Positions 1 through 8,146 of a stretch of 28,074 bases of DNA are shown here, one piece after another. Every line of letters starts with the position of its first letter. Positions within the stretch are counted from its first letter, which is position 1. Source of the DNA: Ancylobacter novellus (GTDB lineage: Bacteria > Pseudomonadota > Alphaproteobacteria > Rhizobiales > Xanthobacteraceae). The notes below the pieces were generated by a model that searched no databases, had not been told where the DNA came from, and was given only the letters and a program-made list of their open reading frames with translations. Both the position numbers and the translations under genes were made by a program. The DNA lies in the NCBI GenBank assembly GCA_003241485.1, contig QFQD01000047.1, positions 1 through 28,074 of the forward strand, read 5' to 3'.

Positions 1-62
1 CTGTCGGGATCAACCAGAGGAGCGTCAGCACCGCGTCAGCGGCGCGCCCCGTCGATGGCCGC

Positions 63-92
63 TTTATAGGGGGAGCCCCCCAGAACTGTCAA
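63..92 (-). promoter_or_regulatory. Strong sigma-70 promoter, rRNA-operon-like, firing leftward out of the window
   Basis: On the minus strand there is a perfect -35 box TTGACA (87-92) and a -10 box TATAAA (63-68). The spacer is 18 bp and strongly GC-rich with a G-run/C-run. An A-rich stretch lies just upstream of the -35 and a GC-rich discriminator just downstream of the -10. This combination is typical of rRNA operon promoters in Hyphomicrobiales, and the following 60 bases have no leftward start codon with a convincing Shine-Dalgarno, as expected for an RNA leader. The 16S gene itself would lie outside the window, so the rRNA assignment is inference; the promoter boxes are seen directly. 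Confidence 0.6.
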
Positions 93-97
93 CGCCC

Positions 98-348
98 TTT
101 TTCGAGAAAAGTGACAGAGACACGACAACGGGGGATAAGCCGCCCGGCTTTTTCCGAATAATGCAGTTCTTTCAAAGCGTTGGTCACGTTGATCGCGCCA
201 CGTCCGGTAATCGGCTCGGCTCGGACCCTCGGCAATGGCGGTATTTTCGTCCTCGCAGACGGTGCGCAGAACGGTTCACCGCCGCCCCTGAAACCCGTCT
301 TCCCACGGATGTGAAGGACGGTCCGCAGTTGCTACGCTGCCGCCTCTC
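98..348. other. Noncoding upstream region
   Basis: These 250 bases separate the leftward promoter from the rightward kinase-fusion gene. A 63-codon frame beginning at 161 has no ribosome binding site and no recognisable protein features, so I do not call it. I see no clear terminator or tRNA. The promoter of the rightward gene presumably lies here, but I cannot identify its boxes with confidence. Confidence 0.4.
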
Positions 349-1923
349 ATGACCGGCGGGCCACCAGCGATGACGCCTTCCTCCTCTTCCGACATCGGGT
401 CCGGCACGGCACTCCACCCCGTCAACGGTGCGGGCGAGCGCCCCGACGGCCATCTCGTCGACGATCAGTCTGAGGTCTTCCGCCTGCTGGCCGATCCGGC
501 CACCTATGGGCTGACGCAACCGGTGACGCGCATCGACACGCATGGCGCGGCGGTGTTTCTCGCGGGCGACGAGGCCTACAAGGTCAAGCGCGCCGTGCGC
601 TTTCCCTTCATGGATCTCTCCACCCTGGCCCGGCGCCACGCCGCCTGCGCTCGCGAGGTGGAGATCAATCGACCGCAGGCGCCCGGCGTCTATCTCGGTC
701 TCGTGCCGATCCTGCGCCGCGAGGGGCGGCTGCAGCTCGGCGGCGATGATCCGCGCGAGGACGAGATCGTCGAATGGGCCGTGCATATGCGCCGCTTCGA
801 CGAGCAGGCGACGCTAGACAACGTGGCGACACGCGGCGGGCTGACGCCCGCGCTGCTGGACGCGCTGGCGCGGGCGATTGCGCAGTCACATGAGCAGGCG
901 GTCCGCCACCGCGAATTCGACGCGCCGGCGGCGCTGGCGCATGTCATTGGCGATGTGATGAGCGGGCTGAGGGAAGCGCCGGATCTGCTCGCCAGCGCGC
1001 GCATCGACGCACTGGAAGCGGGTCTGCGCGCGAGGCTGCACCGGCTCGCTCCCCTGCTCGACCGGCGCGCCAGGGCGGGCGAGGTGCGCCGCTGCCATGG
1101 CGATCTGCATCTCAGAAACATCGCGCTGATCGGGGGCACGCCCGTGCTGTTCGACGCGCTGGAATTCGACGAGGCGCTCGCCACGACCGACCGGCTCTAC
1201 GACCTCGCCTTCCTGCTGATGGATCTGTGGGCGCGCGATCTGCGCTTTGAGGCCGATTTCGTGTTCAACCGCTATCTCGCAGCCTGCGCAGACGCGCCGC
1301 CCTATGACGGGCTGGCGGCGCTGCCGCTGTTCATCGGCCTGCGCGCGGCGATAAGGGCACAGGTGACGGCTGCGGCGCGGGTCAATCTGGCCGGTGACGC
1401 GCGCGCGACCGCTTCAGCGGAGGCCTGCGCCTATCTCGATCTGGCGGAGGCCGCGCTGGCGCCGTCGCCGGCGCTACTCGTGGGCATTGGCGGGCTGTCG
1501 GGCACGGGCAAGAGCACGCTTGCCGCCCGTCTCGCCCCGGAGATCGGCCCGATTCCCGGCGCGGTGCATCTGCGCAGCGACGTGGAGAGGAAGCGGCTGG
1601 CCGGCGCCGCCATACTCGCGGCCGGCCATGGCGTGGTGGTGGATGGCGTCCATCAGCGCATGGATGAACGTGCCGCGCTGGCGCAGGTGGCGCAGCAGGC
1701 CGGCGTACCCTTCACCGGGCTCTGGCTGCAAGCGCCGGTCGACGCGCTCGAAGCCCGCGTGGAAGCACGCCGGGGCGATGCGTCCGACGCCACGGCGGAG
1801 GTGGTGCGCCAGCAGGCCGCGCGTGCCATCGGCGACCTCGACTGGGTGTGCCTCGACGCCTCCGGCACGCCGGCCGAGGTGCTCGGGCGGGCGCAGGCCG
1901 CGCTTGCCTCCCGCAAGGGTTGA
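349..1923 (+). CDS. Fused APH-like phosphotransferase / P-loop kinase (AAA family ATPase)
   Basis: This is a 524-residue two-domain protein. The N-terminal half is aminoglycoside-phosphotransferase/choline-kinase-like: the catalytic loop HGDLHLRNI is at about residues 250-258, followed by a metal-binding-type FDALEFDE segment. The C-terminal part is a small-molecule kinase/zeta-toxin-like P-loop domain with Walker A GLSGTGKST at about 382-390. Such fusions are widespread in proteobacteria and are usually annotated as bifunctional aminoglycoside phosphotransferase/ATP-binding protein; the physiological substrate is unknown. No signal peptide or membrane segment is seen, so it should be cytoplasmic. 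The start is uncertain: ATG at 349 and ATG at 370 are in frame and neither has a strong Shine-Dalgarno. It converges on the metal ATPase with only 3 bases between stop codons. I do not claim antibiotic resistance from this gene. Confidence 0.85.
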   Translation: MTGGPPAMTPSSSSDIGSGTALHPVNGAGERPDGHLVDDQSEVFRLLADPATYGLTQPVTRIDTHGAAVFLAGDEAYKVKRAVRFPFMDLSTLARRHAACAREVEINRPQAPGVYLGLVPILRREGRLQLGGDDPREDEIVEWAVHMRRFDEQATLDNVATRGGLTPALLDALARAIAQSHEQAVRHREFDAPAALAHVIGDVMSGLREAPDLLASARIDALEAGLRARLHRLAPLLDRRARAGEVRRCHGDLHLRNIALIGGTPVLFDALEFDEALATTDRLYDLAFLLMDLWARDLRFEADFVFNRYLAACADAPPYDGLAALPLFIGLRAAIRAQVTAAARVNLAGDARATASAEACAYLDLAEAALAPSPALLVGIGGLSGTGKSTLAARLAPEIGPIPGAVHLRSDVERKRLAGAAILAAGHGVVVDGVHQRMDERAALAQVAQQAGVPFTGLWLQAPVDALEARVEARRGDASDATAEVVRQQAARAIGDLDWVCLDASGTPAEVLGRAQAALASRKG

Positions 1924-1926
1924 CGA

Positions 1927-4251
1927 CTATTTGCGCCCCAGCAGGCGCAGCGCATTGGCCGTCACCAGCACGGTGGCGCCGGTGTCGGCGAGGATGGCCG
2001 GCCACAGCCCGGTGATGCCGGCAATGGTGGTGACGAGGAACAGCGCCTTCAGCCCAAGCGCGATGGCGATGTTCTGGTGGATGTTGCGCATGGTCGCCCG
2101 CGACAGGCCGATCATCGCCGCGACATCGCCCACCCGCCCGTGCAGCACGGCGGCATCCGCCGTCTCCAGCGCCACATCGGTGCCACCGCCCATGGCGATG
2201 CCGACATTGGCCGCCGCGAGCGCGGGCGCGTCATTGATGCCGTCGCCGACCTTGGCGACGATCAGACCCTCGCGCTGCAATTCGCCAATGATGCGCTGCT
2301 TGTCGGCCGGCATCAGCCCGGCCCGCACCTCGATGCCGAGATCGCCGCCAATCGCCTTCGCCGTGCGTTCATTGTCGCCGGTGAGCATCACCATGCGGAT
2401 GCCGGCCTGCCTCAGTGCCGCGAGGCCGGCGGCGGCATCCGCGCGCGGTTCGTCGCGCATGGCGATGAGGCCCGCCGCCGCGCCGTCGGCCAGCAGCACG
2501 GCAACGGTCTTGCCGGCATCGTTCAGCGTCGCGATGGCGGCCTGCTGCTCGGCGGTGAGCGTCGCCCGCGCCTGCGCCGCTTTGGGCGAGCCAAGGAACA
2601 GCTTCTGGCCCCCCACCGTCCCGGAGACGCCCTCCCCGCTCGCCGCGCCGGCATTCTGCACGGGCGGAATGGCAAGGCCGCGGGCGGCGGCCTCAAAGAG
2701 GATGGCGGAGGCCAGCGGATGGGTCGAGCCGGCTTCCAGCGCGGCGGCGCGGGCGAGCAGCGCCCCCTCATCGCCGTCGAAGGCGACGAGGTCCGTCACC
2801 TCCGGTTTGCCCTCGGTCAGCGTGCCGGTCTTGTCCAGCGCGACGGCGGTCACCGTGCGCAGAACCTCCAGAACTGCGCCGCCCTTGATCAGAAGGCCGC
2901 GCCGCGCGCCGGAGGCAAGGCCCGCCGCAATGGCCGCCGGGGTCGAGATGACGAGCGCGCAGGGGCAGCCGATCAGCAATATGGCGAGGCCCTTATAGAT
3001 CCATTCGTCCCACCCCGCCCCGAACAGCAGCGGCGGCACCACGGCGACCAGCGCCGCCAGCGCCACGATGAAGGGCGTGTACCAGCGCGCGAAACGGTCG
3101 ATGAAGCGCTCGGTCGGCGCCTTGCTCTCCTGCGCCTCCTCCACCAGACGCACGACGCGGGCGATGGTGTTGTCGGAAGGCTCGGTGGTGGCGCGGATGG
3201 TCAGCGCCGATTCGAAATTCACCGTGCCGGCATACACCCTGTCGCCCGGCATTTTCGCGACCGGCACGCTCTCGCCGGTCACCGGCGCCTCGTTCACCGC
3301 GCCGGTTCCCTCCAGCACCTCGCCATCGGCGGGAATGCGCTCGCCCGGCCGCACCAGGATGATGGCTCCGACGGTGAGGCTCTCGGCCGGCACCTCGCGC
3401 GTGGAGGCGCCCTCGACGAGCCGCGCTGTCTTCGGCACCAGGCTGGTCAGCGAGCGGATCGAATCGCGTGCGCGGCCGGCAGCGACGCCCTCCAGCAATT
3501 CGCCAACGAGGAACAGGAAGACGACCGCGGCCGCCTCCTCCACCGCGCCGATGATTACCGCGCCGACGGCGGCGATGGTCATCAGCATCTCGATGGAAAA
3601 GGGCGTGCCGGACAGGGCGGCCATGATGGCGCGGCGCGCTACCGGCACGAGGCCGATCAGCAGCGCCGCGATGAAAATCCAGGGATCAAGGACGGGGAAG
3701 AAATGCCCGGCCACGTAGGCGGCGACCAGCGCGGCGCCGCAGACGAGGGTGAGCCGGGCCTTGCCGCTCGCCCACCACGGCCCGTCGCCGGGCAGATGGG
3801 TGTGGTCGTGGCCGTCCGCCGCCTTCACCTCCGCGACAGGCGCCGTGGCGGGCGCGGCACGGGAATGCCCGTGGTCATGTCCATGGCCGTGATGGTCGTG
3901 ACCATGGTCGTGCTCGTGCCCGCAACAGCTCTCATGCGCGTGATCCGCATGATCGTGGGCATGGTCGTGCGCATGATCGTGGTCGTGATGGAGATGGGCC
4001 GGCGCCGCCGCCTGCGCGGGAGCCGCCTTTACGGTCACGGGGAGCGGGAAGATGCCGTAGCCGAGGCCGGAGACGCGCTTTTCCACCAGCACGAGATCCG
4101 CGCCCTCATGCTCCACCGTCATCGTCCCGGCCGTCACCGACACCGAGACCTCCTCGACGCCGGACACCCGGCGCACTGCCGTGTCGATCTTCGCCGCGCA
4201 GGACGCGCAGTCCATGCCGTCGATGCGGTAGCGGGTCTTCACGGCCGACAT
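1927..4251 (-). CDS. Heavy-metal P1B-type ATPase, Zn/Cd/Pb exporter (ZntA/CadA type)
   Basis: This 774-residue inner-membrane metal efflux pump starts with an HMA domain containing GMDCASC (residues 12-18, metal-binding Cys15 and Cys18). A very His/Asp-rich linker follows (about 92-142), typical of Zn/Cd/Pb-type pumps. Further on are the transmembrane metal site CPC (429-431), the phosphorylation motif DKTGT (Asp473) and the hinge GDGINDAP (669 onward). All catalytic elements of the family are intact and the length is normal. CPC together with the His-rich linker and the neighbouring MerR regulator argues for Zn2+/Cd2+/Pb2+ rather than Cu+; exact metal choice is inference. It is divergent from the MerR gene across a 68-base region that holds a MerR-type promoter, so metal-induced expression is expected. 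Confidence 0.93.
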   Translation of the reverse strand: MSAVKTRYRIDGMDCASCAAKIDTAVRRVSGVEEVSVSVTAGTMTVEHEGADLVLVEKRVSGLGYGIFPLPVTVKAAPAQAAAPAHLHHDHDHAHDHAHDHADHAHESCCGHEHDHGHDHHGHGHDHGHSRAAPATAPVAEVKAADGHDHTHLPGDGPWWASGKARLTLVCGAALVAAYVAGHFFPVLDPWIFIAALLIGLVPVARRAIMAALSGTPFSIEMLMTIAAVGAVIIGAVEEAAAVVFLFLVGELLEGVAAGRARDSIRSLTSLVPKTARLVEGASTREVPAESLTVGAIILVRPGERIPADGEVLEGTGAVNEAPVTGESVPVAKMPGDRVYAGTVNFESALTIRATTEPSDNTIARVVRLVEEAQESKAPTERFIDRFARWYTPFIVALAALVAVVPPLLFGAGWDEWIYKGLAILLIGCPCALVISTPAAIAAGLASGARRGLLIKGGAVLEVLRTVTAVALDKTGTLTEGKPEVTDLVAFDGDEGALLARAAALEAGSTHPLASAILFEAAARGLAIPPVQNAGAASGEGVSGTVGGQKLFLGSPKAAQARATLTAEQQAAIATLNDAGKTVAVLLADGAAAGLIAMRDEPRADAAAGLAALRQAGIRMVMLTGDNERTAKAIGGDLGIEVRAGLMPADKQRIIGELQREGLIVAKVGDGINDAPALAAANVGIAMGGGTDVALETADAAVLHGRVGDVAAMIGLSRATMRNIHQNIAIALGLKALFLVTTIAGITGLWPAILADTGATVLVTANALRLLGRK

Positions 4252-4281
4252 GGCGTCACCTCTTGTCTCATCACAGCGGCG

Positions 4282-4312
4282 AGCCTAATTCCTCTAGCGA
4301 CTAGAGGAGCAA
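4282..4312 (-). promoter_or_regulatory. MerR-type promoter/operator of the metal ATPase gene
   Basis: Reading leftward, -35 TTGCTC (4307-4312) and -10 TAGGCT (4282-4287) are separated by 19 bp. That elongated spacer is the hallmark of promoters activated by MerR-family proteins. Inside the spacer lies a perfect dyad, CCTCTAG-CGA-CTAGAGG (4291-4307), a 7-bp inverted repeat with a 3-bp centre. It resembles the operators of CadR/PbrR/ZntR. The dyad sits between the ATPase gene (minus) and the MerR gene (plus), and ends 12 bases before the MerR start codon, so the regulator probably also controls its own expression from this site. Confidence 0.8.
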
Positions 4313-4319
4313 GCGCGAA

Positions 4320-4784
4320 ATGAGCCAGGGTGACCAGGGTCCCTTCAGCATTGGCGAGGTGGCGCGCGCCAGCGGCGTGAAGGTGCCGACCGTGCGCTAT
4401 TACGAGGAGATCGGCCTGTTGCCCGCGCCGCCGCGCACGGAAGGCGGGCGGCGCTCCTATGGCACGACCGACATGCGTCGGCTCGCCTTCATCCGCCACG
4501 CCCGCGAACTCGGCTTCGAGATCGAGGCGATCCGCATGCTGCTGCAGTTGCAGGACCAGCCGGAACAATCCTGCGCCGCCGCGGACGCGATCGCCCGCGA
4601 CCGCCTCATCGAGGTGGAGCGGCGCATCGCCAGCCTCAATGCGCTCAAAGCCGAGCTGGAGCGCATGGTGGAAGGCTGCTCGCACGGCCATGTCGCCGCC
4701 TGCCGGGTGATCGAAATCCTCGCCGACCATGGCGAGTGCCGGCATCATCACGGCGCCGCCGAGCCCGCGGGCCTCGGCCATTAG
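4320..4784 (+). CDS. MerR family metal-responsive transcriptional regulator
   Basis: This 154-residue protein has the MerR winged helix-turn-helix at the N-terminus (SIGEVARASGVKVPTVRYYE, about residues 9-28) and the usual YEEIGLLPAP continuation. A long dimerisation helix follows (about 80-118). The C-terminal metal-binding loop is rich in Cys and His: a Cys near the start of the dimer helix (in EQSCAAAD), then GCSHGH, AAC and GECRHHH. This pattern fits sensors of divalent soft metals (ZntR/CadR/PbrR group) and the partner gene is a Zn/Cd/Pb-type pump. An AGAGGAG stretch 9-18 bases upstream of the ATG is part of the operator dyad and may double as ribosome binding site. Its stop is 14 bases from the convergent hydroxyproline epimerase stop. 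Confidence 0.9.
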   Translation: MSQGDQGPFSIGEVARASGVKVPTVRYYEEIGLLPAPPRTEGGRRSYGTTDMRRLAFIRHARELGFEIEAIRMLLQLQDQPEQSCAAADAIARDRLIEVERRIASLNALKAELERMVEGCSHGHVAACRVIEILADHGECRHHHGAAEPAGLGH

Positions 4785-4798
4785 GCTGCGTCAGTGGC

Positions 4799-5800
4799 TC
4801 ACACCACCACGAAACCGTGCGCGAAGGGGTCGCGGTCGTCGATGAAGATGGTGTTGTAGCCGGTCATCCGCGCCCAGCCGCCGATGGAGGGGATGATGGC
4901 GTCGCGCTCCCCCACCTTCACCGCCGCCTCGACCCGGCCCTTGAACAGCGAGCCGATGATGCTCTCATGCACGAACTCGTCGCCGACGCTCAAGCGGCCG
5001 AGCGCGGCGAGGTGAGCCATGCGCGAGGAGGTGCCGGTGCCGCAGGGCGAGCGGTCGATCGCCTTGTCGCCATAGAACACCGCGTTGCGCGCATGCGCCT
5101 CCGGGTGCTGGGCCACACCGGTCCAGAGGATGTGCGACAGGCCGCGGATCTCCGGCTTCTCGGGATGAACGAATGCGTACTTCTCGTTCAGCGCGCGGCG
5201 TAGCGCGCCACTCATGCCGATCAGCTCGCCGGCGGTGAAATCCGCCATGTCGCGGAACGCCTGCTGCGGCTCGACGATGGCATAGAAATTCCCGCCATAG
5301 GCAACATCCACCGTCACCTCGCCAAGGCCGGGGCAGTCGGCGGTGAGGCCGCGTTCATAGAGGAAGGCGGGCACATTGGTGATGCGCACCTCTTCCACAT
5401 ATTGCCCTTCCTGGCGGTATTCGGCCTTCACCACGCCGGCGGGGGTGTCGAGCATCAGGACGCCCGGCGTCTTCGGGGTGACGAGCCCGTGCTCGATCGC
5501 CATCGTCACCGTGCCGATGGTGCCATGGCCGCACATGGGCAGGCAGCCCGAGGTTTCGATGAAGAGAATGGCGATGTCGCAGTCCGGCCGCGTCGGCGGG
5601 TAGAGGATGGAACCCGACATCATGTCGTGGCCGCGCGGCTCGAACATCAGTCCGGTGCGGATCCAGTCGAATTCGCGCAGGAAATGCGCGCGCTTCTCCA
5701 GCATGGTCGAACCCTGAAGGTTCGGTCCGCCGCCGGCCACGAGGCGCACCGGGTTGCCGCAGGTGTGGCCGTCTATGCAGAAGAAGCTGTGTCGCGCCAT
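4799..5800 (-). CDS. 4-hydroxyproline 2-epimerase (proline racemase family)
   Basis: This 333-residue protein belongs to the proline racemase superfamily. Both catalytic cysteines are present: Cys90 in MCGHGTIG and Cys253 in SPCGTGTSS. Having two Cys means racemase/epimerase rather than the dehydratase subgroup, in which the first Cys is replaced. The neighbours are an FAD D-amino-acid oxidase and a DapA-family enzyme, the standard downstream steps for trans-4-hydroxy-L-proline. The likely reaction is therefore trans-4-hydroxy-L-proline to cis-4-hydroxy-D-proline in the cytoplasm (first step; lhpA/hypA-type). It is the last gene of a leftward operon and starts 12 bases after the oxidase stop. 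Some family members act on both proline and hydroxyproline; the context favours hydroxyproline. Confidence 0.9.
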   Translation of the reverse strand: MARHSFFCIDGHTCGNPVRLVAGGGPNLQGSTMLEKRAHFLREFDWIRTGLMFEPRGHDMMSGSILYPPTRPDCDIAILFIETSGCLPMCGHGTIGTVTMAIEHGLVTPKTPGVLMLDTPAGVVKAEYRQEGQYVEEVRITNVPAFLYERGLTADCPGLGEVTVDVAYGGNFYAIVEPQQAFRDMADFTAGELIGMSGALRRALNEKYAFVHPEKPEIRGLSHILWTGVAQHPEAHARNAVFYGDKAIDRSPCGTGTSSRMAHLAALGRLSVGDEFVHESIIGSLFKGRVEAAVKVGERDAIIPSIGGWARMTGYNTIFIDDRDPFAHGFVVV

Positions 5801-5812
5801 GGCGTTTACTCG

Positions 5813-7066
5813 TCAGAAGCGGTCGGGACGGAAGGGGTCGAGCGGGATCGAGGACGTGCGGCCGGCCGCGAGATCGGCGATCAGCCGGCCCGTCGCCGCC
5901 GACTGCGTCAGCCCGAGATGGCCATGGCCGAAGGCATAGAACACGCGGCGGTCGGCACGGGAAGGCCCGATGACCGGCAGGGAATCCGGCAGCGAAGGGC
6001 GAAAGCCCATCCATTGCCGCCCGCCCTCCGCGCGAAGACCCGGCAGGAAGGCGGCGGCCTTTTTCATCATCGCCTGCGAGCGCTTGAAGTTCGGCGGCGC
6101 CTTCAGCCCGCCCAGCTCCACCGCCCCGCCGACGCGGATGCCGGTGGCGAGCGGGGTGACGACGAAGCCATGCCCGCCAAAGGTGAGCTGGCGCTTGAGG
6201 TCGAAGGCGCCGGGCGGCAGCGTGGTGTTGTAGCCGCGCTCGGTCTCAAGCGGGATCGCATCGCCCAGCGCTTTCGCCAGCGGGCGCGACCAGGCGCCGC
6301 CCGCCACCACCAGCTGGTTGGCCCGCAGCGTCGTGCCGTCGGCCAGATTCAGGCGTATCCCTTCGCTCGTCGGCTCGATGCGCACCGCTTCGCCATGGAC
6401 GATCGACCCGCCGCGCCGCATCACCGCATCGAACAACGCGAGCGCGAAACGATAGGGATCGGACACGGTCTGCCAGTGCGGCGTGAAGGTGCCCACCGTG
6501 AAGCGCGGCGAGAGCCCCGGCTGGAGTTCGGCCAGACGCGCGCCGCGCGCATGTTCGAACGCGATGCCCTCCCGCGCCCGCGCATCCCAGCCCGGCTGGG
6601 CGGCGGCCAGTTCCGCCTCGCTTTCATAGAGCTGCAGATTGCCGTCCCGGCGCACCAGCGATTCCAGCTCCGCCTCGCGCAGCATCGTCTCCATCGCGCT
6701 GGACGCGAGGCGCATCAGCCGGCTCTGCACCAGGAGCGAATGCGCGTAGCGATCGGGCAGGCTCGCGCGCCAGAAGCGGAACAGCCACGGCAGGATCTGC
6801 GGCAGATAGGAAGGCGGGAGGGCGAGCGGCCCCAGCGGGTCGAGAAGCCATTTCGGCGCCTTGCGCAGGATGCCGGGCGAGGCGAGCGGCAGGATGTCGG
6901 TGAAGGCGAACGCGCCGGCATTGCCGAAGCTCGCCCCTTCCGCCACGCCGCCGCGCTCGACCAGCGTCACGCGCCGCCCCTCTCCGAGGAGATGGAACGC
7001 GCTGGCCAGACCGACGATGCCGGCGCCGACGACAAGGATATCGTGCGAGGTGTCCGAAGCGGACAT
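5813..7066 (-). CDS. FAD-dependent D-amino-acid oxidase/dehydrogenase (probable D-hydroxyproline dehydrogenase)
   Basis: This 417-residue flavoprotein of the DAO (DadA-like) family has the N-terminal dinucleotide-binding motif GAGIVG at residues 14-19, followed by an acidic strand end (VTLVERGG). The typical C-terminal segment YAFGHGHLGLTQSAATG contacts the flavin. In hydroxyproline pathways this enzyme oxidises cis-4-hydroxy-D-proline to 1-pyrroline-4-hydroxy-2-carboxylate; the assignment here rests on its place between the epimerase and deaminase genes. I chose the ATG at 7066, preceded by AGGTGG about 11 bases upstream. The in-frame ATG at 7090 has no usable ribosome binding site and lies inside a palindromic repeat. 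Generic D-amino-acid dehydrogenase activity cannot be excluded. Confidence 0.85.
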   Translation of the reverse strand: MSASDTSHDILVVGAGIVGLASAFHLLGEGRRVTLVERGGVAEGASFGNAGAFAFTDILPLASPGILRKAPKWLLDPLGPLALPPSYLPQILPWLFRFWRASLPDRYAHSLLVQSRLMRLASSAMETMLREAELESLVRRDGNLQLYESEAELAAAQPGWDARAREGIAFEHARGARLAELQPGLSPRFTVGTFTPHWQTVSDPYRFALALFDAVMRRGGSIVHGEAVRIEPTSEGIRLNLADGTTLRANQLVVAGGAWSRPLAKALGDAIPLETERGYNTTLPPGAFDLKRQLTFGGHGFVVTPLATGIRVGGAVELGGLKAPPNFKRSQAMMKKAAAFLPGLRAEGGRQWMGFRPSLPDSLPVIGPSRADRRVFYAFGHGHLGLTQSAATGRLIADLAAGRTSSIPLDPFRPDRF

Positions 7067-7088
7067 GCTGCGTATTCCACCTGCTGTC

Positions 7089-7190
7089 ATCCCGGACGGC
7101 CGACGGGCCGATCCGGGATTCGCACGGGAGTTGGAAAGCGATCCCGGCTACGCGACGCTTCGACCGGAAGGACGAAGCGCAAGGGGCATA
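7089..7190. repeat. Intergenic palindromic element (REP/RIME-like)
   Basis: The gap between the deaminase and oxidase genes carries a strong hairpin: ATCCCGGA (7089-7096) pairs with TCCGGGAT (7112-7119), extended by CGGCC (7097-7101) with GGCCG (7106-7110). A second copy of the ATCCCGG/CCGG motif follows at about 7140-7175. This looks like the mobile intergenic palindromes common in Hyphomicrobiales genomes. It may attenuate or stabilise the operon mRNA between the two cistrons. The repeat family is inferred from appearance; copies elsewhere in the genome cannot be checked here. Confidence 0.5.
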
Positions 7191-7202
7191 CGGCCCCGCC
7201 GC

Positions 7203-8099
7203 TCAGGCCGCCTTGGCGAGGAGCGGACGAGTGGCGAGCGCCTCGCGCACGATGGCCTCGACCTTGGCCCGGCGCTCGCCTTCGAGCGGCAGGCGCGGGG
7301 CGCGCACATGCTCGGTGGTGCCGGTCACCAGCGCCTCGACCAGCTTGAGGTTCTGCACGAGATAGGTCGACACATCGAGGTCGAGCAGCGGGCGGAACCA
7401 GCGGTAGATCGCCAGCGCCTCGTTATAGCGGCCGGCCTTCATCAGCCGGTAGATCGCGACCGTCTCTTCGGGGAAGGCGATGACGAGGCCGGCGACCCAG
7501 CCGACCGCGCCCACCGCCAGCGCCTCGAAGGCGAGGTTGTCGACGCCGGTGAAGACATCGTAGCGGTCGCCCAGCGCGTTGAAGATCTCGGTGGTGCGGC
7601 GAATGTCGTCGGACGATTCCTTGATGGCGACGAAGCGCGCATCCTTGGCAAGCTCGGCCATGATGTCGATGGTCACGTCCACCCGGTAGCCGATGCGGTT
7701 GGAATAGATCATCACCGGCAGGTCGGCCGCCTGCGCGATGGCGCTCAGCGTGGCGACGGTTTCCTTGGGGTTGGTGTGATAGACGAGGCTCGGAACGACC
7801 ATGAGGCCGGAAGCGCCGGCCTTGGCGGCGCGGGAGGCCAATGAGGCACAGTCGCGCGTCGCGGCATCGGCAATGGTCATCAGCACGGGACGGGAGCCGG
7901 CCACGCCCTGCGCGACGGAGAGCACTTCGAGCCGCTCGTCATGCGAGAGCATCGGGCCTTCGCCGAGCGAGCCATTGACGATGATGCCGTCCACGCCGGC
8001 GGCGATCTGCCGGGCGAAGCAGCGCTCCATCTCCTTGTGGTCGAGGGCACCGTCTTCGGTGAACTTGGCGGTTACGGCCGGAAAAACACCTGTCCACAT
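7203..8099 (-). CDS. DapA/NAL-family deaminase, probable 1-pyrroline-4-hydroxy-2-carboxylate deaminase
   Basis: This 298-residue TIM-barrel protein belongs to the dihydrodipicolinate synthase/N-acetylneuraminate lyase family. The phosphate/carboxylate loop is GSLGEG (43-48), the catalytic Tyr is Tyr132 in IYSNRIGY, and the Schiff-base Lys is Lys160 in FVAIKES. Next to a hydroxyproline epimerase and a D-amino-acid oxidase, the expected reaction is conversion of 1-pyrroline-4-hydroxy-2-carboxylate to 2-oxoglutarate semialdehyde with loss of ammonia (lhpC/hypD-type). True DapA or another keto-acid aldolase is possible from sequence alone. A Shine-Dalgarno AGGAGC lies 9-14 bases before the ATG. 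It is the first gene of the leftward catabolic operon, divergent from the GntR regulator. The next enzyme, 2-oxoglutarate semialdehyde dehydrogenase, is not in the window. Confidence 0.85.
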   Translation of the reverse strand: MWTGVFPAVTAKFTEDGALDHKEMERCFARQIAAGVDGIIVNGSLGEGPMLSHDERLEVLSVAQGVAGSRPVLMTIADAATRDCASLASRAAKAGASGLMVVPSLVYHTNPKETVATLSAIAQAADLPVMIYSNRIGYRVDVTIDIMAELAKDARFVAIKESSDDIRRTTEIFNALGDRYDVFTGVDNLAFEALAVGAVGWVAGLVIAFPEETVAIYRLMKAGRYNEALAIYRWFRPLLDLDVSTYLVQNLKLVEALVTGTTEHVRAPRLPLEGERRAKVEAIVREALATRPLLAKAA

Positions 8100-8146
8100 G
8101 GTCCGCGCTCCTGGCGATGAAGGTTTGTGACGTGACTATCTATTTT

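Noticed and set aside
161..352. 63-codon plus-strand frame in the left intergenic region
   Set aside because: No Shine-Dalgarno, arginine-rich composition and no family signal.
349..1923. Reading the APH-like domain as an antibiotic-resistance gene
   Set aside because: The kinase-fusion family is a common chromosomal protein of unknown substrate; nothing in the sequence supports aminoglycoside specificity.
3840..4000. Short tandem-like repeats of GTGGTCGTG type
   Set aside because: They are the codons of the His/Asp-rich metal-binding linker of the ATPase, not a DNA repeat or CRISPR.
2077..4323. 748-codon plus-strand open frame antisense to the metal ATPase
   Set aside because: It is a GC-rich shadow frame, Arg/His/Gly-rich and without domain motifs; the opposite strand has every P1B-ATPase motif in frame.
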